Below, piece by piece: positions 1-7,070 of a stretch of DNA of 64,000 bases. The stretch comes from Syntrophaceae bacterium UBA2251. Lineage in GTDB: Bacteria; Desulfobacterota; Syntrophia; Syntrophales; UBA2251. The notes below the pieces were generated by a model. It had not been told where the DNA came from and ran no database searches. It saw only the letters and a program-made list of their open reading frames with translations. The stretch spans positions 1 to 64,000 of the forward strand of contig DDXV01000042.1 of assembly GCA_002347815.1 (NCBI GenBank), written 5' to 3'. The position numbers and the translations under genes are program-made. Numbering within the stretch: position 1 is the stretch's first letter; every line of letters begins with the position of its first letter.

Positions 1-302
1 CAGCGACTCCTTGGCAAAGTACGCGGCTGCTTTTTTTAAGATATCACGCTCCATCTTGGCCAGGGACAGCTCCCGCTTTACTTCGGCCCCAGTTCCCGCT
101 CAATCTCTGTAAGCGGCCTTTGACCCTTGCCTGTCTCGCACAGAGCACCCCTTTTGGAAACTCTCCGCCACCTTTCCAACGTTGATTTTGGCAGGGATAG
201 ACGGCTTGAGACTTCCAGCACCGACATCCCACGTTCCGTCACCATCTTGACCGCTTCTTCTCGAAACTCTTTCGTGTATCGCCCGTTCGATACTCTTTCC
301 AT
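1..302 (-). pseudogene. IS3-family transposase OrfA, partial and frameshifted
   Basis: The first 74 residues, starting at the ATG at 300-302, form the helix-turn-helix of IS3/IS911-type OrfA: a RYTKEFREEAVKMV-type start and a KSTLERWRR segment. The reading frame stops after ELGPK. In another frame the protein continues as EVKRELSLAKMERDILKKAA, which is the normal OrfA leucine-zipper end. Joining the two needs one extra base near 80-86, so the gene carries a one-base loss or a sequencing error. The later run of seven A (minus strand) resembles the slippery site IS3 elements use for programmed frameshifting into OrfB, but the first shift lies well upstream of it. The sequence is cut by the window edge. 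Confidence 0.7.
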
Positions 303-356
303 CTAAACACCTCCGTCTTGGTTATTCTACCTGAACATCGGTGTCCACTTTTTTCA
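1..356 (-). mobile_element. End of an IS3-family insertion sequence (cut by window edge)
   Basis: A transposase OrfA reads leftwards from 302 towards the window edge. The outer end of the element is probably near 356, where the minus strand reads TGAAAAAAGTGGACACCG. This begins with TG, as IS3-family terminal inverted repeats do, and lies about 50 bp before the OrfA start. The other inverted repeat and OrfB are outside the window, so the element boundary and any target duplication cannot be confirmed. The element sits beside an acyl-CoA gene island that contains several broken genes. Confidence 0.6.
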
Positions 357-550
357 ACCTACATCATCTCTCTTCTTCGTACTTGAATCCCAACACTTCT
401 TGCAACATACTCGCTTCACCTCGTTGATGATGGTTTTTTCTTCGCGAAAAACTCTATCACCCTGATTTATCAGGATCAACGAGGTTCTTTATTTTTCTTG
501 GTGGTGGATCAAGGCCCGCCCGGCCGTCCCTGCGTCTCATCGGGCAAGAA
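357..550. other. Intergenic region between IS end and nitronate monooxygenase gene
   Basis: This AT-richer stretch lies between the presumed IS end and the terminator of the neighbouring gene. It has no open frame with a family signature, no RNA gene I recognise and no clear promoter. Its base composition is lower in GC than the flanking genes, which fits insertion-associated or non-coding DNA. Confidence 0.4.
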
Positions 551-580
551 AGAAGGGGAGCGGGTTGCACCCCGCTCCCC
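551..580 (-). terminator. Rho-independent terminator of the nitronate monooxygenase unit
   Basis: A perfect 10-bp stem (555-564 with 571-580) closes a 6-nt loop. Read on the minus strand it is followed by TTCTTTCTT. It lies about 50 bp past the stop codon at 632, the last gene of the minus-strand unit, so it should end that transcript. Confidence 0.75.
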
Positions 581-631
581 TTCCGTTTCCGATCCCGGAA
601 CGATGCGGTCGGCGTTCTTCGCCCGGCGGAC

Positions 632-1672
632 CTAATCCGCGAGGGCGGCCGACTTCTCCGCCAGTACGGCCCGGGCCTCGGCGACGATCCGCTCGATGAG
701 TTCGGCGACCGCCGGTTCGTCGTGGATCAGGCCGGTGACCTGACCCACCGGCAGGAGACCGCCTTCCGTATCCCCCTTCTCCGTTGCCTCCAGGATCAGC
801 TTGAAGGCGTTCGCGAAGTAGGCCAACTGCCGGGCGTTCTTCCACCCCGAAAACATCACGCCGAAAAAGAGCTTCAAGAACGGCATCTTCATCTGGGCGG
901 CAATGAGACGGGCGTTGAAGAAGGCCGCCGGCAGGTTGAGACCCCGCTTCAGGGCCTTCCGGGACGCCGGGTTGTCCATCAGCCGGCAGGGAATCCCGTC
1001 GAAACGCGTGGAGTACAGCGTGTCGTAAATGTCCTTCTCGATCGACTTCTTCTTGAAGTTTGCATGCAACGCACTCTCCCGCGTCGTCATGAACCGGCTG
1101 CCCATCGCGATCGCGTCGGCGCCCAGCGACAGCGCCGCCGCCAGGCCCCGGCCGTCCGCGAAGCCCCCCGCGGCGATGACCGGAATCTGAAGCTTGTCCA
1201 CGAGGTGGGGAATCAGCACCAGCGACGTCGCCGCCCCCCCGTGACCCGCCGCCTCGTGTCCCGTCGCGATCACGGCGTCCGCGCCGTAGTCCTGGGCCCG
1301 GCTGGCGTGGTGGTAATTGGTCAACGTGGAGATGACCTTGCCGCCGTACGCGTGGGCCTCCTTCACCAGCCAGTCGCCCTTTCCCAGGGCGAAGTTGATC
1401 ACGGGCACCTTCTCCTCGATGAGGACGCGCGCGTTGTCCTGAGCCCCCGGCAGCATCAGGGACGCATTCGCGCCGAAGGGCTTGTCCGTGAGTCCGCGGA
1501 TCTCCCGGATCGAGGCCCTTGCCTCGTCGGCGCTCAACGGACCGGTCGCCAAAATCCCCAGGCCGCCGGCCTCGGACACGGCGGCCACCATCTTCGGAAC
1601 GCTGATCCAGCTCATGCCGGACAAAACAATGGGATATCGTATCCCGAACAGTTCGGTAATGCGTGTCTTCAT
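632..1672 (-). CDS. Nitronate monooxygenase / 2-nitropropane dioxygenase family protein
   Basis: This 346-residue protein is an FMN-binding TIM barrel of the NMO/FabK-like family. These enzymes oxidise nitronates or act as flavin-dependent enoyl reductases. Supporting segments are the N-terminal RYPIVLSGMSW, the GGLGILATG loop, the phosphate-binding VIAAGGFADG and GADAIAMGSRF. The AAGHGG motif carries the His (about 144) that serves as catalytic base in NMOs. Length is normal for the family. It is the last gene of a minus-strand unit, 38 bp after a crotonase gene, and a terminator follows. In anaerobe acyl-CoA clusters these proteins may work on acyl-CoA rather than nitroalkanes; that is inference. 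The exact substrate is unknown. Confidence 0.85.
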   Translation of the reverse strand: MKTRITELFGIRYPIVLSGMSWISVPKMVAAVSEAGGLGILATGPLSADEARASIREIRGLTDKPFGANASLMLPGAQDNARVLIEEKVPVINFALGKGDWLVKEAHAYGGKVISTLTNYHHASRAQDYGADAVIATGHEAAGHGGAATSLVLIPHLVDKLQIPVIAAGGFADGRGLAAALSLGADAIAMGSRFMTTRESALHANFKKKSIEKDIYDTLYSTRFDGIPCRLMDNPASRKALKRGLNLPAAFFNARLIAAQMKMPFLKLFFGVMFSGWKNARQLAYFANAFKLILEATEKGDTEGGLLPVGQVTGLIHDEPAVAELIERIVAEARAVLAEKSAALAD

Positions 1673-1710
1673 GGAATGACTCTCCTGTGATCCTGCGGAC
1701 TCGCCCGCGG

Positions 1711-2496
1711 TTATTTGCGTTTGAAGACGGGGAAGCGCTTCTCCACGAAGGCGCTCGCCCCTTCCTTGAGGTCCTCGGTCATGAACAGGTCCCCCACGAA
1801 TCCGGCCTCGAACACCAGGCCGTCGTCGAGGGACATTTCCACGCCCTCGTTGATGGCACGCTTTCCGGCCTCCACGGCCAGGGGGGCGTTGCCCAAAATC
1901 GTGCCGGCCAGTTTCTTTGCCTCCGCCAAAACGTCCGCCGCCGGAACGACCTTCTCCACGAGCCCCATCTGGAGGGCGTCCTGGGCGCTGAAGAAGTCCC
2001 CCGTGAGGACCATCAGCTTGGCCCTCCCCTTGCCCAGGAGACGGACCAGGCGCTGCGTGCCGCCCGCGCCGGGAATGAGGCCGAGCTTGACTTCCGGAAC
2101 GCCGATGATGACGTTGTCCCCCGCGACACGGATGTCGCAGGCCGCCGCCAGTTCGCAGCCGCCCCCCAGGGCCAGGCCGTTGATGGCGGCGATAACGACA
2201 AGCCGCGAACGCTCGATCTTCGTGAAGACGTTCTGCATCCCGCGGGCGCCGTTGAAGACGACATCCCGTTTCCCCAGGAGGTCCTTGAACCCCTTGATAT
2301 CCGCACCGGCAACGAACGCGCGGGTTCCGCCGCCGATGATGATGGCCACGCCGATCTCCGTGCGGGTTTCCAGTTCATCGAACACGGCGCCGAGTTCCTC
2401 GACGACCGGAACACTCAGCGCGTTCATCTTCGGATTGTCGATGGTCACCACCGCCAGACGATCCTCCACGACATAATTCACAAATTTTCTTTCCAC
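1711..2496 (-). CDS. Enoyl-CoA hydratase/isomerase (crotonase family)
   Basis: This 261-residue crotonase should hydrate a trans-2-enoyl-CoA in beta-oxidation. The oxyanion-hole segment AFVAGADIKG (60-69) and LALGGGCELAAACDIR (109-123) are present. Glu115 and Glu135 (in GVPEVKLGLIPGAGG) sit 20 residues apart, matching the two catalytic glutamates of the classical hydratase, so hydratase activity is more likely than isomerase. The start is a GTG at 2494-2496 with an AAAGGAGG ribosome site about 8 bp upstream. It lies between the flavoprotein gene and the nitronate monooxygenase-like gene. Confidence 0.9.
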   Translation of the reverse strand: MERKFVNYVVEDRLAVVTIDNPKMNALSVPVVEELGAVFDELETRTEIGVAIIIGGGTRAFVAGADIKGFKDLLGKRDVVFNGARGMQNVFTKIERSRLVVIAAINGLALGGGCELAAACDIRVAGDNVIIGVPEVKLGLIPGAGGTQRLVRLLGKGRAKLMVLTGDFFSAQDALQMGLVEKVVPAADVLAEAKKLAGTILGNAPLAVEAGKRAINEGVEMSLDDGLVFEAGFVGDLFMTEDLKEGASAFVEKRFPVFKRK

Positions 2497-2652
2497 GGAT
2501 TGACTCCTCCTTTAAGTTTTTTCAGGAATCCATAGAATCCCCGAAAGTAGTTCCGATGAATCGAGGTGAAACGCACCCCGAGGGGTTATCGCGGCTTTCC
2601 ACCGCCATCTTTTTCAAAGGGGCGCCGTTGCTGTTTTCTGGAAGGATAGGCT

Positions 2653-2682
2653 CCCATAGCACAGGCCGACCGGGGAATTCAA
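2653..2682 (-). promoter_or_regulatory. Weak sigma-70-like promoter before the crotonase
   Basis: On the minus strand TTGAAT and TATGGG are 18 bp apart, about 155 bp upstream of the crotonase start and touching the 3' end of the flavoprotein gene. Both boxes are imperfect, so this may be only a chance match. The crotonase and nitronate monooxygenase genes could equally be read from the upstream unit. Confidence 0.25.
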
Positions 2683-3473
2683 CCGGATACCGCCGTTCCT
2701 TGCGTCTTTTCTTGCCCCGTCTTGCGGGAGCGGGCTTTTTTCACGGCCAGCTCGATGAAGGTATTGCTCAGGGCGGCGAATTCATCGGGGCCGACATCCA
2801 GCAGCGGCCGATCGAGCACGGCCTGCGTGGCGGGGGTGATCGCCCCTTCCCGGACCACCTCCCCGCCCGCCTGTCGGCAGGCGTCGAAGAACCACCCATA
2901 ATTCGGCAACATCGACGGCGCCGAGAAGAGTTCGCCCATCCCCTTGAGGATCATGCCGGCGATCGCGACCTGCGTCCCGCCCCCGATGGCCCAGGCAAAC
3001 CGCCGGAACAGCGCCTCCATCGGTTCGAAGTGCTCCCGCTCCGGGAACCCGGCGTTGGAGATGACGACCCAGCGCCATTTCCGCCCGGGAAAGCGTGGCG
3101 GATGCACCACGACGCCGTCGACGACCTTCAGTTCGAGCGTCCCCAGGATCATCATCCGGTCGAGCAGCGCCTTGAGATAGGCGCTCACCGTAAAGACGTA
3201 GAGGGGCGACGCAAACACGAGGACATCGGACGCCAGCATCTTTTCGACGATCCAGGTCATGTCGTCCCGGATGGCGCAAAGGCCGGGGGTCAGCATGTGG
3301 CAGGCGTAGCAGCCCTGACATTCCCGGATCTTCAGTTCCCTGAGGTAGAGGGTCTCCGTCGCCGCCCCGGCCGCGGCGGCCCCCTCCAGAAACGGTTGCA
3401 GAATCTTCTCCGTGTTCCCGCGCCGGGCGCGGGGGCTGCCGTTGAAGGCCAGGATCTGCGTACGCTCGCCCAC
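2679..3473 (-). CDS. NADPH-dependent FMN reductase / iron-sulfur flavoprotein-like
   Basis: The protein has about 264 residues and a flavodoxin-like fold. It begins GERTQILAFNGSPR, with the GSPR phosphate loop for FMN. This is followed by RECQGCYACHMLTPGLC, a cysteine cluster as in iron-sulfur flavoproteins that could bind a 4Fe-4S cluster, then the conserved SPLYVFTVSAYLKALLDR segment. It probably moves electrons for a nearby redox step. I chose the GTG at 3471-3473, with GGAGGG about 9 bp upstream and the previous stop three bases before. Any longer reading would only re-read the acyl-CoA dehydrogenase fragment in another frame. The C-terminus is rich in Lys and Arg and looks intact. Confidence 0.8.
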   Translation of the reverse strand: MGERTQILAFNGSPRARRGNTEKILQPFLEGAAAAGAATETLYLRELKIRECQGCYACHMLTPGLCAIRDDMTWIVEKMLASDVLVFASPLYVFTVSAYLKALLDRMMILGTLELKVVDGVVVHPPRFPGRKWRWVVISNAGFPEREHFEPMEALFRRFAWAIGGGTQVAIAGMILKGMGELFSAPSMLPNYGWFFDACRQAGGEVVREGAITPATQAVLDRPLLDVGPDEFAALSNTFIELAVKKARSRKTGQEKTQGTAVSG

Positions 3474-3475
3474 CC

Positions 3476-3703
3476 TCAGAATCCCTCCATGCGGGCGATG
3501 ATGTCCTTCATGACCTCGTCCGCCCCGCCGGCGATGGACAGGACCCGCGTATCCCGGAAGTGCCGGGAGATCAGCGTCTCGTTCATGAACCCCATGCCGC
3601 CGAACATCTGCAGGCAGCCGGAAGACACCTTCATCAACAACTGCGCCGCCAGAAGCTTCCCCATGGAGATCTCCCGCGTGGCATCGAGCCCCGCCATCTT
3701 CAA
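3476..3703 (-). pseudogene. Acyl-CoA dehydrogenase, C-terminal fragment only
   Basis: About 75 residues match the last helices of an acyl-CoA dehydrogenase: SMGKLLAAQLL, MFGGMGFMNE, RHFRDTRVLSIAGGADEVMK. These correspond to the usual QxHGGxGy, RDaR and GTnEI segments. The N-terminal and middle domains (about 300 residues) are missing. Upstream the frame runs without homology into the truncated end of an FAD oxidoreductase gene. A deletion has apparently removed the rest of both genes. The fragment could only start from a TTG and cannot bind substrate, so I call it a remnant. Confidence 0.75.
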
Positions 3704-4470
3704 CCGATGGACGCCGCAAAGGCATTCTTCTCCTCGACGTACCGTTCCGGCGGCACGAGATACCAGGGCCGGGCATAGCTGGCCGCGGTCATGACGATGA
3801 CCGCCGTCCCCGGGGGTGAAAACTCGGGGTCGGACGTCGTGTAGCTCGTGAACAGCATCCCCCGGGGCGGGGCGAGGGTGTGGGCCGTCTGCCAGGTCCC
3901 CTCGATGTCCCGTCCGAAATCGATGAAGTTTTCATGCACCGTCGCGCCGACCGCCTCGGGCGGGCAGTCGAGGCCGGCATAGATGTTCACGGTCGAGAAC
4001 CCGATCTGACGACTGTTCACCTGCCGGCGGTAGGCCTCCGGCACCTGGTCCGTTCCGACAAGATCGCTCAGGGTGGACGGAATGGCGGCGTTGGAAACGA
4101 CGACCTTCGTCGCCACCTCCTCGTCCTCGTCGGTGATCACGGCCCGTACCGCCCCGCCCTTCAGCACGATCCGCCGGGCGCCGCAACCGAAGCGGACCTC
4201 TCCGCCGCATTCCGTCAGGGTCTCGATGAAGGCATTGGACAGGGCCTGATTCCGGCCCCGGATGTGAACGGGGTGCTGTTTGAGCAGGGCGTCCCAGCAG
4301 GACGCCATCATGTGGAAGGGGACCTTCGAAGGGGGCAGGCCCAGATAGGACCAGAAGGGGGAGACGGCGCTCTTGAGATCCTCATCCCGAAAGAACCGGG
4401 CGAGGAAGGTCGCGGCCGACATCCCCCCCAGACCGGCTCCGATGACCACGGCGTCGCAGCTTTTCCCCAC
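3700..4470 (-). pseudogene. Phytoene-desaturase-like FAD/NAD(P) oxidoreductase with deletions
   Basis: The remaining 256 residues belong to the COG1233-type oxidoreductases, normally about 500 residues. The N-terminus has the dinucleotide motif VVIGAGLGGMSAA. It then jumps directly to FFRDEDLKSAVSPFWSYLG, which in intact proteins lies some 130-150 residues later. So the acidic end of the second strand and the first half of the substrate domain are absent. The centre (GRNQALSNAFIETLTECGGEV, VVVSNAAIPSTL) is normal. The C-terminus stops at FAASIG, about 110 residues early, overlapping the acyl-CoA dehydrogenase fragment. The start is GTG with a GGAGG site. The frame is still open but the protein is unlikely to be functional. 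Confidence 0.7.
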
Positions 4471-4566
4471 AAAGACCTCCTCGATGATCGCCTCGGTGAT
4501 GCACCGATGATCCGCCGCCGGAGACGCTTCGTGTGAACGGGTGGTCCTTCCCTGCGGATCCGGCGA

Positions 4567-5376
4567 TTATTTGCCTTTGAAGACCGGCGCCCGCTTCTCC
4601 ATGAAGGCCATGGCGGCCTCGATCATGTCCTCCGACGGGATGGCCGCGGCGTTTTTCTGGGCGACGTACTCGAGCCCGGGGTAAATGCCCTTATCACGGC
4701 TGTAGAGAAGGACATCCTTCGTCCCCTGGACAGCCAGGGGCGAACACGCGGCGATCTCCTCGGCCAGTCTTCTCGCCTCCGCGATCAGGGCCTCCCGGTC
4801 CGGGCAGATCCGGGTGATGAACCCCATTTTCAGCGCCTCCTCGGCGCCGAAGTCCCGTCCCGTCAAAGCCAGTTCCCGGAACCACCCGTGGCCGATGATG
4901 TGCGGAAGCCGTTGCAGCGTGCCGACATCCGCGATGAAGGCCACCTTCACCTCCCGGACGCCGAAAACGGCGTCGGCCGTGGCGATGCGGATGTCGCAGG
5001 CGGACAGGAGATCCACCCCGCCGCCCAGACAATGGCTGTGAACCGCGGCGATGACCGGTTTGCGGCACTTCTCGATCTGGTTCATGCCGCCCTGCGCCTT
5101 CAGGATCATGAGGCGCATTTTTTCCCGCGTGCCGGCGTCCATCTGGTTGTACATGGACCCCAGTTCGCCCAGGTCCGTCCCCGTGGTAAACGATTTTCCT
5201 TCCGCCCGGATAACGACGACCCGCACCTCGGAATCCTCGTCAAATGCGGCAAAATGCTCCGCCAGCCCGTCGTAAAAGGAGATCCCCATGGCATTGCGCT
5301 TTTCCGGCCGGTCCAGCACCAGCCAGGCGATATGCCCTTCCCGTTCCACCCTGAAAGGATTTTTCTTCTCTGCCAT
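4567..5376 (-). CDS. Crotonase family protein, delta3,5-delta2,4-dienoyl-CoA isomerase-like
   Basis: This crotonase of about 269 residues resembles eukaryotic ECH1, the dienoyl-CoA isomerase for odd-position double bonds. Counting from the GTG three bases upstream, Asp123 (GGGVDLLSACDIR), Glu143 (REVKVAF) and Asp151 (IADVGTLQRLP) have the 20 and 8 residue spacing of the ECH1 residues Asp176, Glu196 and Asp204. The tail segment LLYSRDKGIYPGLEYVAQKN is also ECH1-like. I start at the ATG 5374-5376, with AGGAGG six bases upstream; the GTG at 5377-5379 is too close. It is the first gene after a sigma-54-like promoter, ahead of the broken oxidoreductase and the flavoprotein. Confidence 0.85.
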   Translation of the reverse strand: MAEKKNPFRVEREGHIAWLVLDRPEKRNAMGISFYDGLAEHFAAFDEDSEVRVVVIRAEGKSFTTGTDLGELGSMYNQMDAGTREKMRLMILKAQGGMNQIEKCRKPVIAAVHSHCLGGGVDLLSACDIRIATADAVFGVREVKVAFIADVGTLQRLPHIIGHGWFRELALTGRDFGAEEALKMGFITRICPDREALIAEARRLAEEIAACSPLAVQGTKDVLLYSRDKGIYPGLEYVAQKNAAAIPSEDMIEAAMAFMEKRAPVFKGK

Positions 5377-5435
5377 CACCTACCTCCTCATCTTCAATCG
5401 TCCGATGGACGATCGTGAGGCTCATGCGTCCACAC

Positions 5436-5451
5436 AGCAAAAGCCATGCCG
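5436..5451 (-). promoter_or_regulatory. Sigma-54-type promoter before the dienoyl-CoA isomerase gene
   Basis: The minus strand reads CGGCATGGCTTTTGCT, close to the consensus TGGCAC-R-N4-TTGCW, with the invariant GG and GC exactly ten bases apart. The expected start would be about 50 bp before the ATG. The neighbouring upstream gene encodes a sigma-54 activator. A 14-bp palindrome (GCCTGC TT GCAGGC, 5515-5528) about 65 bp further upstream is a possible activator site. Confidence 0.65.
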
Positions 5452-5650
5452 CCCCCGCCGGGTTGGCGTCACGCCCGTCCTCCTGTGTCCATTATCCTTT
5501 AAAAACGGCCCCTTGCCTGCTTGCAGGCTCGGAAGGTCTCCGTCCTGACGAAACGACCCGGACCGTGCGGGCGGAATCGTGGATGAGGTTCATCCATGCC
5601 GATCGGGCCCCGGGGCGTCCCGCCGGTCAGATCAACGGGAATCCCTGAAT

Positions 5651-5692
5651 GACTCCGGTCCGATCCGCCATGGTCTAAATCGGACCGGAGTC
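5651..5692. repeat. 14-bp perfect inverted repeat across the regulator stop codon
   Basis: GACTCCGGTCCGAT (5651-5664) is repeated in inverted form at 5679-5692 with a 14-nt loop. The loop contains the stop codon of the NtrC-type gene (5675-5677). No T-run follows on the minus strand, so it is either a factor-dependent end, a mRNA 3' stabiliser, or a protein-binding site for the regulator about 200 bp upstream of the sigma-54 promoter. Confidence 0.6.
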
Positions 5693-7060
5693 CGGATCGG
5701 ATTCACCCGGCGCCTGGGATTTCAGGATCCGGCGCAGCCGCTGGCGCGTGATCCCCAGGATGTCGGCCGTCCGGGTCCGGTTGCCCCCGTGGCGCGCGAG
5801 GATGCCTTCCGTATAGAGCTTGATCAATTTATCCAGGGGCATTTCCTCCATGCCCCCCGTTTCGAACAGATCCGTCTTGTGGGGCGGGCCGCCGATTTCG
5901 GCCGGAATCTCCCGCCCGGTGATCACGTCATCATCGCTCAACAGCACGATGCGCTCGATGATGTTCTTGAGTTCCCGCACATTGCCCGGCCAGGGGTACC
6001 GGAGAAGGACGCCCCGGGCGTCTTCGCTCAGACGGCGAACGTTCTTGCTGAGCAGACGGCTGTACTTCTCCAGGAAGTAGTCGGCCAAAAGCGGGATATC
6101 GTCCTGCCGCTCCCGCAGGGGCGGGATGGGCAGGGAGATCACGTTCAGCCGGTAGTAGAGGTCCTCCCGGAACTTGCCGTCCTCCACGTTCTGGCGCAGG
6201 TTCTTGTTCGTTGCGGTGATGATCCGGACGTCGACCTCGATGCTCCGCGTCCCCCCGACCCGCTGGAATTCCCGCTCTTCGAGAAACCGGAGCAGCTTGA
6301 GCTGGGTGGCGGGGCTGATCTCGCCGATTTCGTCCAGAAACAGCGTCCCCTGGTCGGCCAGTTCGAACAGGCCCTTCTTCTGCTTGATCGCGCCGGTGAA
6401 GGCGCCCTTTTCATGGCCGAACAGTTCGCTCTCGAGGACCCCCTCCGACAGGACGGCGCAGTTGATCGCCACCAGCGGCTGATCGGCCCGGGGGCCGTTG
6501 TAGTGGATGGCGTTGGCGAACAGCTCCTTCCCCGTCCCGCTCTCCCCGGAGATCAGCACCGTGGACTGGCTGTTGTTCGCGACCCGCTGCCCCAGCTTGA
6601 TGATCTGCCTCATCCGCTCGTTGACCGTCAGGATGTTGGCGAAGCTGTAACGCTCCTTCTTCGTGGAGCGGATCTGATCGACCTCGGCCTCCACCCGGCG
6701 GGAGGCGAGGGAACGGGCCACGACGAACTTCAGCTCGTCGACGTCGAAGGGTTTGGCGATGTAGTCGTAGGCCCCGAACTTGATGGCCTCGACCGCCCCC
6801 TTGATGCCGCTGTAGGCGGTCATGACGATGATGGGCGTCTGGGTGTCCACCTTCCGGAGCCGCTGCAGGACCTGGATGCCGTCGATGTCGGGCAGCTTGA
6901 CGTCCAGCAGGACCAGGTCGGGGGCGTGCTCCTCGAAACAGCGGAGGGCCTCCCGGCCGGTCGTCGCCGTCAGCGCGACGTAGCCCTCCCGGGACAGGGC
7001 CTTCTTCAGGGACTCCAGGAGCAGGGTTTCGTCATCGACGATCAGAATGGACGATTTCAC
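5675..7060 (-). CDS. Sigma-54-dependent response regulator (NtrC/AtoC type)
   Basis: This 461-residue activator has three domains. The receiver (1-120) has ILIVDDE, the phospho-acceptor Asp in LVLLDVKLPD and the Lys in AKPFD. The AAA+ domain (about 140-380) has GESGTGKE Walker A and the GAFTGA loop that contacts sigma-54. The C-terminal Fis-type helix-turn-helix includes GNRTRTADILGITRQRL. It should turn on sigma-54 promoters when phosphorylated, most simply the two matching sites at about 5.44 and 15.48 kb. The start is a GTG at 7058-7060 with GAGGA upstream. It follows the dienoyl-CoA reductase gene by 10 bp, so both are probably on one transcript. No kinase gene is adjacent. Confidence 0.92.
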   Translation of the reverse strand: MKSSILIVDDETLLLESLKKALSREGYVALTATTGREALRCFEEHAPDLVLLDVKLPDIDGIQVLQRLRKVDTQTPIIVMTAYSGIKGAVEAIKFGAYDYIAKPFDVDELKFVVARSLASRRVEAEVDQIRSTKKERYSFANILTVNERMRQIIKLGQRVANNSQSTVLISGESGTGKELFANAIHYNGPRADQPLVAINCAVLSEGVLESELFGHEKGAFTGAIKQKKGLFELADQGTLFLDEIGEISPATQLKLLRFLEEREFQRVGGTRSIEVDVRIITATNKNLRQNVEDGKFREDLYYRLNVISLPIPPLRERQDDIPLLADYFLEKYSRLLSKNVRRLSEDARGVLLRYPWPGNVRELKNIIERIVLLSDDDVITGREIPAEIGGPPHKTDLFETGGMEEMPLDKLIKLYTEGILARHGGNRTRTADILGITRQRLRRILKSQAPGESDPDSGPI

Positions 7061-7070
7061 GCTGCCGTCC

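Noticed and set aside
722..1690. Long plus-strand open frames opposite the nitronate monooxygenase gene
   Set aside because: They are Arg/His/Pro-rich, have no family marks and are explained by the high GC of the true gene on the minus strand. The same holds for many long frames opposite recB, recC, priA and the acyl-CoA genes.
2679..3776. A 365-residue reading that extends the flavoprotein upstream to 3776
   Set aside because: The first 100 residues are Arg/Gly/Pro-rich with no homology and run across the acyl-CoA dehydrogenase fragment in another frame. The GTG at 3473 has a good ribosome site.
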